NCBI GenBank assembly: GCA_028705775.1
Contig: JAQWCW010000018.1
Span: 1 to 61,212 of the forward strand
Length of the DNA stretch: 61,212 bases
Origin: Eubacteriales bacterium
GTDB lineage: Bacteria; Bacillota; Clostridia; Christensenellales; Aristaeellaceae
Direction of reading: 5' to 3'
The notes under the pieces were generated by a model that was not told where the DNA came from, did no database searches, and was given only the letters and a program-made list of their open reading frames with translations. Of this stretch, positions 50,192 through 57,308 are shown piece after piece (position 1 is the stretch's first letter; each line of letters starts with the position of its first letter). The position numbers and the translations under genes were made by a program.

Positions 50192-50225
50192 AAGCAAAAT
50201 CAGCCGTTCATTGGAGGTGTTTTAG

Positions 50226-50504
50226 ATGGAAAACCAATATAAGCTCATGGTTAAGGTCAACGCAGACCACGAGCTTGGCGGCGAGATACTTCCGCGCTAT
50301 ATCGTTCTGCCCTCCGGAAACAAGGTTGCAATTGACAGGGTTCTGGACGCGCGCCCCGCGCCGGCGCTCAAGGCGGGCGGTCAGGGAATGCGCTATACGC
50401 TTTCCGTGCGCGACAAAACAGTTTATCTGTTCCACGACAGGCTCGATTGGTTCATCGAAACAAACGGCGACGGCGAGGCGGAGCTTTCGGCAGAAACGGC
50501 GTAG
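50226..50504 (+). CDS. Small conserved protein of the SOS operon
   Basis: A 92-residue protein: YKLMVKVNADHELGGEILPRYIVLPSGNKVAIDRVLDARPAPALKAGGQGMRYTLSV..., likely an all-beta small domain ending in WFIE. It has GGAGGTG before ATG 50226 and follows dinB by 34 bases. I recall similar 90-residue frames beside dinB-type genes in Clostridia, but know no function; it may be a polymerase partner in the manner of YolD-like proteins, though it does not resemble YolD. Confidence 0.75.
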   Translation: MENQYKLMVKVNADHELGGEILPRYIVLPSGNKVAIDRVLDARPAPALKAGGQGMRYTLSVRDKTVYLFHDRLDWFIETNGDGEAELSAETA

Positions 50505-50520
50505 GAGAAAAAGCGTAATG

Positions 50521-50895
50521 CTATCGCCTGTTCCCGTTTTCGTCAAAGGATTTTTTAAGGGCGTTTTCCGTCGGAATAACAGTGCAGACCAACGGTATCA
50601 GCTCAAAAACGCAAAGGACGCCTCCGACGCACCCGATAACGGCAATCGATTTCCCCGATACCAACAGCATTACTGTTATTATCAGCGGCAGCGATATAAG
50701 TCCGCATTTATACCATAGCTTTCCGCAGTAATTATGAGCATATTCCCAAGTATCCCTGTTTTTCATTGACATTACGATTCTATATCCAAACAGGGAGTTT
50801 ATCCTCTTTGGCGCCGCCTTCATAAAGCGCCGTCCAAAGCAGATTAAGCCAACCGGAATCAGCAAATCCATGAAAAGCATAAAAGCCCAGAACAA
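50521..50895 (-). CDS. SdpI family membrane protein
   Basis: A 124-residue protein starting at TTG 50895, which has AAAGGAGGT 8 bases upstream. Three hydrophobic segments (about 5-23, 70-88 and 92-112) and the central motif NSLFGYRIVMSMKNRDTWEYAHNYCGKLW are the SdpI/YhfL pattern (FGYRT...SMKN...TWEFA). SdpI of Bacillus subtilis protects against the SdpC toxin; no such toxin gene is nearby, so the role is likely general. Confidence 0.85.
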   Translation of the reverse strand: MFWAFMLFMDLLIPVGLICFGRRFMKAAPKRINSLFGYRIVMSMKNRDTWEYAHNYCGKLWYKCGLISLPLIITVMLLVSGKSIAVIGCVGGVLCVFELIPLVCTVIPTENALKKSFDENGNRR

Positions 50896-51124
50896 TGCTG
50901 AAACCTCCTTTGCAAACCGATTCGGCAAGTCTTTCGGATTCCAAGAATCAGACTATATATTTTAAGGATTTCTATATGCGGCATAGCTGCATTCTTTTTA
51001 GCGTGCGATTCTGCGCAGCCGCTTTGCGTCCGTGTCACTCATATTCCGGTTAGCGGTTTGTCCGTTTTTGGCATCTATATTTTCCCTATAAATCATGCTC
51101 GCGCGCAAAGGCGCGCCAAATGCG

Positions 51125-51592
51125 TCAATGCCCGCGAAGGTCAGAGTTCAGAAGCCATTCCCAAAACGACGTTTCGGTGCCGACGGCGGAATCCTTCGAC
51201 AAATTTACCTGATAGGCGGAAATGCCGTCTGTAAAGCCGTCAAATTTCACGTTTGCCCCATCAAAGATATACGGGGTTTCCTGACGCGAAACGCGCAGAA
51301 GACAGCCGTCCTCCGGAGAGAGCGCGGCGCTGTAATAATCAAGCAGCTCGTCCCTGTCAAGCTTGCTGTTTATGAGAAGAACGCCAAACCACTGCATTCC
51401 GTTCCCGTTTCCCTCCATTTTTCCCGCAAAGGAAGCGGAGTCAATTAGCTCGGTTTGCTCAGGAAGCGGACAGGCTTTGAGCCGCCGCTCAAGCTCATGG
51501 GAAATGCGGTTATTCGCAATAACAACGCAGGTATAAAGCAAAAGAAACAGCGCCGCTAAGCACGCCGCAACAGTAAGCTTGGGATGCTTCAT
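51125..51592 (-). CDS. Small membrane-anchored or secreted protein of unknown function
   Basis: A 155-residue protein with an N-terminal hydrophobic segment (about 6-27) that lacks a clear cleavage site. The outer part has ELERRLKACPLPEQTELIDS, NGMQWFGVLLINSKLDRDELLDYYSAAL, a pattern of helical and beta parts I do not assign to a named family. RBS AAAGGAGAA before ATG 51592. The 200 bases after it contain no obvious gene. Confidence 0.7.
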   Translation of the reverse strand: MKHPKLTVAACLAALFLLLYTCVVIANNRISHELERRLKACPLPEQTELIDSASFAGKMEGNGNGMQWFGVLLINSKLDRDELLDYYSAALSPEDGCLLRVSRQETPYIFDGANVKFDGFTDGISAYQVNLSKDSAVGTETSFWEWLLNSDLRGH

Positions 51593-51672
51593 TTGTTATT
51601 CTCCTTTGAATACGTTTCCGCTTTGCCCGACGCCGGCAAACGCCACGTTGCTGCCCGCGAGCATAAGCGCAG

Positions 51673-52113
51673 TTACCGCTCGCGCTTCAGATAAACCATA
51701 TCGACAAGCTGCAAGCCGTCCTCAAACATAAGATGGTCATAGTTATCCGTGAAGAAATTCTTGATTCGGTGGGAATCCGCAAAGCCGCAGCGGTGATAAA
51801 AGCCGAGAGTTGATGGGACATCGCCCGTTCCGACAAGCATCGTTTTGCAGTCCTTATAGTAATTGAATACATAATCAATAAGCCGTTTGCCATAGCCTGC
51901 GCGCTGAAACGCGGGGTCAACGGCAATATTTTTCAGCTCGTAAACTCCGTCATCCTCTTTTGTAACGACGCATTCCGCCTTTACGCCGCCGTCGTCAAGC
52001 ACAAACATTTCCCCGCGCTCAAGATACTTGTCAATCATGCTTTCCTGCTCGTCGGCAAGCAGGAGAAGCTCCATATACTTCTTTTTATCTCCGGTAACTT
52101 TCTGTATGTTCAT
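51673..52113 (-). CDS. GNAT family N-acetyltransferase
   Basis: A 146-residue acetyltransferase: ELKNIAVDPAFQRAGYGKRLIDYV is the acetyl-CoA motif A (Q/R-x-x-G-x-G/A) and TLGFYHRCGF the C-terminal motif B. Substrate unknown. RBS AAAGGAGAA. Preceded by a 50-residue membrane-protein gene on the same strand, 48 bases away. Confidence 0.9.
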   Translation of the reverse strand: MNIQKVTGDKKKYMELLLLADEQESMIDKYLERGEMFVLDDGGVKAECVVTKEDDGVYELKNIAVDPAFQRAGYGKRLIDYVFNYYKDCKTMLVGTGDVPSTLGFYHRCGFADSHRIKNFFTDNYDHLMFEDGLQLVDMVYLKRER

Positions 52114-52161
52114 AAAAATTCTCCTTTAACATCCGCGAAAATTTCGGCGCGATACGTATCC

Positions 52162-52314
52162 TTATCGTTTGTGCCTATACATTACATACTTTGCGCCGCC
52201 GCGCGCATTTTGGGTCTTGTTAGCATAATTATGCCAGACAATGCCCGTTACAGCCGGATTTGCGGCAAGCAGCGCAGCGAGCGCCGCAGAGAGAGCCAAT
52301 CGCATTTTGCCCAC
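52162..52314 (-). CDS. Small single-span membrane protein (50 residues)
   Basis: A compact gene supported by a promoter, a GGAGG site (52320-52324) 5 bases before GTG 52314, and an uninterrupted frame to TAA 52162-52164. Product starts MGKMRLALSAALAALLAANPAV, a membrane helix of about 22 residues, and ends with a basic tail (YVMYRHKR). No family recognised. An alternative start is ATG 52305. It reads toward the GNAT gene and may be co-transcribed. Confidence 0.55.
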   Translation of the reverse strand: MGKMRLALSAALAALLAANPAVTGIVWHNYANKTQNARGGAKYVMYRHKR

Positions 52315-52344
52315 GCCGTCCTCCGTATGCAATCCTGCTCAATC

Positions 52345-52374
52345 ATTATACGCTTTGAAAAGCCCGACCCGCAA
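52345..52374 (-). promoter_or_regulatory. Promoter of the 50-residue membrane protein and GNAT genes
   Basis: On the minus strand TTGCGG (52369-52374) and TATAAT (52345-52350) are 18 bases apart. Confidence 0.55.
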
Positions 52375-52404
52375 GCAATTATTTGATTTCAACGGTTTTT
52401 CGGT

Positions 52405-52433
52405 TTGACAAAACCGCAGTATTGTTCTATAAT
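52405..52433 (+). promoter_or_regulatory. Promoter of leuS
   Basis: TTGACA (52405-52410) and TATAAT (52428-52433) are 17 bases apart, a consensus promoter for the T-box transcript. Confidence 0.9.
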
Positions 52434-52440
52434 CCCTTCA

Positions 52441-52660
52441 TCGCCCGATGAACGGGAACGGGTATTCCTAGGCTGACATAAGAGAGCGGCGCAAATGCTG
52501 AAAGCGCCGTGAGCCGAAGATACCCCGCTCGCCCGCAAGAGCGCCGGAAACGGCGGGTAGCGCCCGATACAGCGCAAGCAAGCGGCCGGAAACGGCAAAC
52601 AGAGTGGTACCGCGGAACAAACGTTTCGTCTCTTATTGAGATGGAGCGCTTTATTTGTTT
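52441..52660 (+). promoter_or_regulatory. T-box riboswitch (tRNA-Leu) of leuS
   Basis: The signature AGAGTGGTACCGCGG (52601-52615) is the T-box that pairs with the uncharged tRNA acceptor end. Stem I can be folded as GGGTAT/ATACCC with GGCT/AGCC above and AGAGAG bulge at 52481-52486. The 3' side of its lower loop reads CGCTCG; the CTC at 52528-52530 is a leucine codon and the likely specifier. The terminator is CGTTTCGTCTC (52622-52632) with GAGATGGAGCG (52638-52648), then CTTTATTTGTTT. Uncharged tRNA-Leu (anticodon GAG) would favour the antiterminator and allow leuS transcription. Confidence 0.9.
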
Positions 52661-52673
52661 AAGGAGGATGCGC

Positions 52674-55094
52674 ATGGACGAGCAGAAAAACGCTTATCGC
52701 CCGTCGGAAATCGAGAAGAAATGGCAGGGCATATGGGAGGAAACCGGCTGCTTTGAGGCAAAGCAGGAGTTTGATAAAAAGAAGTATTACTGCCTTGTGG
52801 AATTCCCCTATCCGTCCGGACAGGGTCTGCACGTAGGTCATCCGCGCTCGTATACCGCGATGGACATCATCGCCCGCAAGCGCAGAATGGAAGGCTACAA
52901 CGTCCTCTATCCGATAGGAATGGACGCATTCGGTCTGCCTGCCGAAAACTACGCAATCAAGAACCATGTTCATCCGAGCATTGTTACCCAGCAGAACATT
53001 GCGCATTTTTATCAGCAGCTGCGCTCCTTGGGCTTCTCCTTTGACTACTCGCGCAAGGTTGACACAACCGACCCCTCGTACTACAAATGGACGCAGTGGA
53101 TTTTCCTTCAGCTGCTCAAAAACGGGCTTGCGTACAAGGCTGAAATGCCGATTAACTGGTGCCCGAGCTGCAAATGCGGGCTTGCGAACGAGGAAGTTGT
53201 CGACGGCAAGTGCGAGCGCTGCGGCGCGGAGGTTGTTCGCCGCATAAAGAAGCAATGGATGCTCAGGATTACCGCCTACGGTCAGAAGCTCATCGACGGG
53301 CTTGACGATATCGACTTCATCGAAAAGGTCAAGACTCAGCAGCGCAACTGGATTGGCAAGAGCGAGGGCGCGGAGGTCGACTTTGCAATCAAGGGCTGGA
53401 ACGAAACCCTGCGCATATACACAACGCGCCCCGACACGCTTTTCGGCGCGACCTACATGGTTATGAGCCCCGAGCATCCGATGCTCGACGAAAACAAGGA
53501 CAAAATAGGCAATTTCAGCGACGTTATCGCATACCGCGAGGCGGCGGCGCGCAAGAGCGACTTTGAGCGCACCGAGCTGGCAAAGGACAAGACGGGCGTT
53601 AAGCTCGAGGGTGTTTTCGCAATCAATCCCGTGAACGGCAAGGAAATACCCGTATGGATTTCCGACTACGTTCTGATGAGCTACGGCACGGGCGCTATAA
53701 TGGCTGTTCCCGCGCACGACACGCGCGACTATGAGTTTGCCAAGAAGTTCGGCTGCGAGCTTATCGAGGTCGTCGCGGGCGGCGATATCGAAAAGGAAGC
53801 CTATACCGACATTGCGGAAGGCACAATGATTAACTCAGGCTTCCTTAACGGAATGAGCGTAAAGGAAGCCAAGAAGGCAATAATCGAATTTTTGACGGAA
53901 AAGGGCTATGGGCAGAAAAAGGTCAACTTCAAGCTGCGCGACTGGGTTTTCTCCCGCCAGCGCTACTGGGGCGAGCCAATCCCCGTTGTGTTTTGCGAAA
54001 AATGCGGCTGCGTACCCGTTCCCGAAAGCGAGCTGCCCGTCGTTCTTCCCAACGTTGAAAAATATGAGCCGACCGACAGCGGCGAAAGCCCGCTTGCGCA
54101 TATGACGGAATGGGTAAACACCACCTGCCCCTGCTGCGGCGGAAAAGCGACGCGCGAAACAGACACAATGCCGCAATGGGCAGGCTCAAGCTGGTACTTC
54201 CTGCGCTACTGCGACCCTACCAACGATAAGGAATTCGCCTCAAAGGAAGCGCTCAAATACTGGATGAACGTTGACTGGTACAACGGCGGAATGGAGCATA
54301 CCACCCTGCACCTGCTTTACAGCAGATTCTGGCATTTGTTCCTGCACGATATAGGCGCAGTGCCCTGCTCCGAGCCGTATCAGAAGCGCACAAGCCAAGG
54401 CATGATTCTCGGAACGAACGGCGAAAAAATGTCCAAATCGCGCGGAAACGTTATCAATCCCGACGACGTTGTAAAGCAAATCGGCGCGGACGCTTTCAGG
54501 CTTTACGAAATGTTCATGGGCGCGTTTGACCAGGCGATTCCGTGGTCAACGGACGGCGCTAACGGCTGCAGGCGCTTCCTTGACAGGGTATGGAGATTGA
54601 TGGACTCGCTCGTGCCGCAGAAGGGAATCCGCAAGGAGCTTGCCTTTGCCGTCAACTCAACCATCAAGAAGGTAACCGAGGACGACGAAAAGATGAAGTT
54701 CAACACCGCGATTGCCGCGATGATGAGCCTTGTCAATGAGCTGTACTCAAACGGCGGAGCGACAAGGGACGAGCTGAAAATCCTGCTTGTGCTGCTCTCC
54801 CCCGTAGCGCCCCATATATGCGAGGAAATGTGGAAGCTTATCGGCTGCGACGGCTATGTGCATGAGCAGAAATGGCCCGAATACGACGAAAAAGCGCTCG
54901 TGCTTGACGAGGTTGAAATCGCCGTTCAGGTTAACGGAAAGCTGCGCGGACGCATTCGCATTCCCGCCTCAATGACAAAGGACGACGCGGAATCGCTCAA
55001 GGAAAACTCCGAGGTTAAGGAAATGCTTGCGGGCAAGGAAATCAAGAAGCTGATTTTCGTTCCCGGAAGGCTTCTCAACATCGTAGTAGCGTAA
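52674..55094 (+). CDS. leuS: Leucyl-tRNA synthetase
   Basis: An 806-residue class I synthetase. HIGH motif as HVGH (53-56) in [20 protein letters not shown] motif at 585-589 in [11 protein letters not shown]; the editing domain (about 220-400) has [13 protein letters not shown] and [12 protein letters not shown](T)RD; the zinc-type knuckle [13 protein letters not shown]...CERCG and a second CxxC in CEKCGC are visible. ATG 52674 gives the normal length and a 6-base gap to AAGGAGG; longer frames upstream lie within the T-box. Confidence 0.97.
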   Translation: MDEQKNAYRPSEIEKKWQGIWEETGCFEAKQEFDKKKYYCLVEFPYPSGQGLHVGHPRSYTAMDIIARKRRMEGYNVLYPIGMDAFGLPAENYAIKNHVHPSIVTQQNIAHFYQQLRSLGFSFDYSRKVDTTDPSYYKWTQWIFLQLLKNGLAYKAEMPINWCPSCKCGLANEEVVDGKCERCGAEVVRRIKKQWMLRITAYGQKLIDGLDDIDFIEKVKTQQRNWIGKSEGAEVDFAIKGWNETLRIYTTRPDTLFGATYMVMSPEHPMLDENKDKIGNFSDVIAYREAAARKSDFERTELAKDKTGVKLEGVFAINPVNGKEIPVWISDYVLMSYGTGAIMAVPAHDTRDYEFAKKFGCELIEVVAGGDIEKEAYTDIAEGTMINSGFLNGMSVKEAKKAIIEFLTEKGYGQKKVNFKLRDWVFSRQRYWGEPIPVVFCEKCGCVPVPESELPVVLPNVEKYEPTDSGESPLAHMTEWVNTTCPCCGGKATRETDTMPQWAGSSWYFLRYCDPTNDKEFASKEALKYWMNVDWYNGGMEHTTLHLLYSRFWHLFLHDIGAVPCSEPYQKRTSQGMILGTNGEKMSKSRGNVINPDDVVKQIGADAFRLYEMFMGAFDQAIPWSTDGANGCRRFLDRVWRLMDSLVPQKGIRKELAFAVNSTIKKVTEDDEKMKFNTAIAAMMSLVNELYSNGGATRDELKILLVLLSPVAPHICEEMWKLIGCDGYVHEQKWPEYDEKALVLDEVEIAVQVNGKLRGRIRIPASMTKDDAESLKENSEVKEMLAGKEIKKLIFVPGRLLNIVVA

Positions 55095-55113
55095 TCAATA
55101 CCTTTTAATCACA

Positions 55114-55145
55114 GCGGGCGCGAGGCAACTCACGCCCGCTTTTCT
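55114..55145 (+). terminator. Terminator of leuS
   Basis: GCGGGCG (55114-55120) pairs with CGCCCGC (55133-55139), followed by TTTTCTG. Confidence 0.85.
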
Positions 55146-55208
55146 GTTTGGGCTATCCTGCATTGACGCTCAATTCGGATACATTGACGCACTACATACA
55201 AATATGCG

Positions 55209-55250
55209 TAAAAAAGCGGCTTCGATTATATGTCGAAGCCGCTGATTTTT
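55209..55250. terminator. Terminator of the peptidoglycan-binding protein gene (bidirectional)
   Basis: An 11-pair stem AGCGGCTTCGA/TCGAAGCCGCT (55215-55225, 55233-55243) with A5 before and TTTTTT after; on the minus strand the T run TTTTTTACG follows, 15 bases past the gene's stop. Confidence 0.88.
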
Positions 55251-55257
55251 TATGAAA

Positions 55258-57006
55258 TTACCACGAATACTTGAGCGCGCGCTTTACGCAGGACTGATGC
55301 TGAGCGTCAACCTTCTGTGTTCCGTGGGTCTTGCTGCCGTAGAAATGGATGCAGAAGTGACCGTCGAAATCATTGTTGATTGTCGTTGTTCCGTGCGGCA
55401 TTCCGTTCATCGAGCCGGCGTAAACATGACCGTTATACTTAACCAGCACCGCGCGGCGAGCCCAGCTCCACGAACCGCCGTAAATCTTCTTCATTATGGC
55501 TGTATCGTCCTTGGTGTACGGCTCGGCGTCGATATGATTAGCGCCTGCCCAGCGGCGAACCGTGAAGGTTTTGCCGGTAAGGCAGTCCTTTACTTCAAAC
55601 ACAGCGCCGCGCGGAATCACATTGGCTCCGCCGTTAAACCAGTCCAAGGTTTCCGTGGTATAGGTTTCCTTGGAATTGTTAGAGCCGAAAAGCGCCTTGA
55701 TAGTGCTTCTGCCCGCAACGCCGTCCTGCGAAAGCCCCTTCTTTTTCTGGAACTTCTTTACCGCAGTAACGGTAGCGTCGCCGTATTTTCCGTCAACCTT
55801 GCCGCTGAAATAGCCCTTAATCTTCAGCGCCTGCTGAAGCTTTTTGACCTTTTCGCCGCTGTCGCCGCTCTCGCTTGAAAGCGGAGCTTCACCCAGAGCG
55901 GAGATGGTTTTTGCGGTTGTTATCGCGTCAAGCACCTCGGGCTCGTCACCGAAAAGCACCTTTATTGTGCTGTTGCCTGCAACGCCGTCAGCGCTGAGCT
56001 TGAAATCCGACTGGAACGCCTTGACAGCTGTTTTCGTAGCTTCTCCGTAATATCCGGTTGCGTTTCCGGAGAAGTAACCTGCAATTTTCAAAGCCTTTTG
56101 CAGTTTTGTAACATATGTATTCTTATCGCCGAACTTGGACGCCTGCGGAATCGAGCCGAGCGCGGCAATTTTCTTAGCCTGAGCCGTCGTAATCTCGCCG
56201 GAGGTGCCTGCCGGATACTTGCCGAAAATCGCTTTTATTGTTCCCCTGCCGGCAACGCCGTCCTGCGTGAGCTTCTTGGCTTTCTGATACTTCTTTACCG
56301 CCTTGACGGTCGCCTCGCCGTAATCTCCGTCGAGCGCTCCGCTGTAATACTTTAGAATCGTGAGCGCCTTCTGAAGCTTGAGAACGTTCTTTCCGCTGTC
56401 GCCTTCCTTGGTGGGCTGAGGCGGGTCGCCTAAGTCGGAAACCTTCTTTTCGGTCATTTTCTCGCCCGAATCAACCGAAAAGATTGAGTCGATGGTGTCC
56501 TTGCCCGCAACGCCGTCCTGCGTAAGCTTCTTTGCCTTCTGATACTTCTTTACCGACTTGACGGTAGCGTCGCCGTAATCCCCGTCAAGCGCTCCGCTGT
56601 AATACTTTAGAATCGTGAGCGCCTTCTGGAGCTTGAGAACGTTCTTTCCGCTGTCGCCCTTTTTGGTGGGAGAGGGCGGATTGCCAAGCTCCGAGATTTT
56701 GGTTTCGGTCATCTTCGTTGTCGTTGTGGACGACTTGACCTTTACATATTCGGCGGAAACATAGCCGGATTTCCCGTCATACTTGATTTTATACCAGTCT
56801 CCGGACTTGGAAACTATCGTAAGCTCCGCACCCTTCGGCGCAACCGCTACGCGGGTTGACGTTGCGGACGCAGATTTGCGGATATTGAGCGCTTTTACGT
56901 TAACCGTTGCGGTATCGGCAAGAGCCGGAACGCACAGCAGAACCATGCAGAACAGCACGCACAGAAATACGGAAATTCTCCTCGAACGATTTGATTTTTC
57001 GGGCAT
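55258..57006 (-). CDS. Secreted SH3b and four-repeat peptidoglycan-binding protein with C-terminal Cys/His domain
   Basis: A 582-residue cell wall protein. Signal peptide 1-31 (cleavage after ALA); SH3b domain 32-91 (LNIRKSASATSTRV, GDWYKIKYDGKSGYV); four PG_binding_1 domains at about 116-176, 202-262, 291-353 and 380-441, each with the GDxxxxVxxLQxxL...GxxGxxT..AVxxFQ..xxLxxDGVAG pattern; then a C-terminal domain (about 452-582) with RAVLVKYNGHVYAGSMNGMPHG and GHFCIHFYGSKTHG. The last has His and Cys placed as in a cysteine hydrolase or L,D-transpeptidase-like enzyme, but the standard SHGCxR motif is absent. Repeats 1 and 2 are almost identical in DNA. ATG 57006 follows GGAGG. Confidence 0.85.
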   Translation of the reverse strand: MPEKSNRSRRISVFLCVLFCMVLLCVPALADTATVNVKALNIRKSASATSTRVAVAPKGAELTIVSKSGDWYKIKYDGKSGYVSAEYVKVKSSTTTTKMTETKISELGNPPSPTKKGDSGKNVLKLQKALTILKYYSGALDGDYGDATVKSVKKYQKAKKLTQDGVAGKDTIDSIFSVDSGEKMTEKKVSDLGDPPQPTKEGDSGKNVLKLQKALTILKYYSGALDGDYGEATVKAVKKYQKAKKLTQDGVAGRGTIKAIFGKYPAGTSGEITTAQAKKIAALGSIPQASKFGDKNTYVTKLQKALKIAGYFSGNATGYYGEATKTAVKAFQSDFKLSADGVAGNSTIKVLFGDEPEVLDAITTAKTISALGEAPLSSESGDSGEKVKKLQQALKIKGYFSGKVDGKYGDATVTAVKKFQKKKGLSQDGVAGRSTIKALFGSNNSKETYTTETLDWFNGGANVIPRGAVFEVKDCLTGKTFTVRRWAGANHIDAEPYTKDDTAIMKKIYGGSWSWARRAVLVKYNGHVYAGSMNGMPHGTTTINNDFDGHFCIHFYGSKTHGTQKVDAQHQSCVKRALKYSW

Positions 57007-57087
57007 TTTCCGTTCCTCCAATCGATATGTCTAAAGCAGGAAGCCGATTTGCGTTTCCCGCCCATTCAGCATTCTCTTTGCTTCTAT

Positions 57088-57116
57088 AATATATTACAAA
57101 TTTGTTACCGTGTCAA
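57088..57116 (-). promoter_or_regulatory. Promoter of the peptidoglycan-binding protein gene
   Basis: On the minus strand TTGACA (57111-57116) and TATATT (57088-57093) are 17 bases apart. The spacer contains the palindrome ACAAATTTGT (57096-57105), a possible operator. The other bases of 57007-57308 hold no gene that I can see. Confidence 0.8.
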
Positions 57117-57234
57117 GCTTTTTCTTAATTTTTTGCGTCAAATAAGAAAATTTGCGCGCCGCAATGATGTTATTCAAAATCAGGAACACGATTATACGCT
57201 CATAAGCACAATGATTATGATGGAATAAGAGAAA

Positions 57235-57263
57235 CCGCCGCGAAATTAATCGCGGCGGCTTTT
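57235..57263. terminator. Hairpin terminator after the fused ABC transporter gene
   Basis: CCGCCGCGA (57235-57243) and TCGCGGCGG (57250-57258) form a stem; CTTTTT follows on the plus strand and TTTCTCTTATT on the minus strand. It lies about 50 bases beyond the stop of the minus-strand gene. Confidence 0.75.
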
Positions 57264-57308
57264 TGGGAAAGACAGAACAAGCCCATAATTATTCAAGCAA
57301 AACCCATG

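Noticed and set aside
50998-51096. A 32-codon minus-strand frame between two genes.
   Set aside because: Good basic composition but no ribosome binding site and no promoter; too short to support alone.
51600-51666. A 22-codon frame MLAGSNVAFAG... between the GNAT gene and the next exported-protein gene.
   Set aside because: Protein-like text, but no ribosome binding site, and it overlaps the leader of the next gene; cannot be supported.
55800-56720. Regular repeats in the wall protein gene as a CRISPR or DNA satellite.
   Set aside because: They are in-frame protein domain repeats of about 85 codons with diverged copies.
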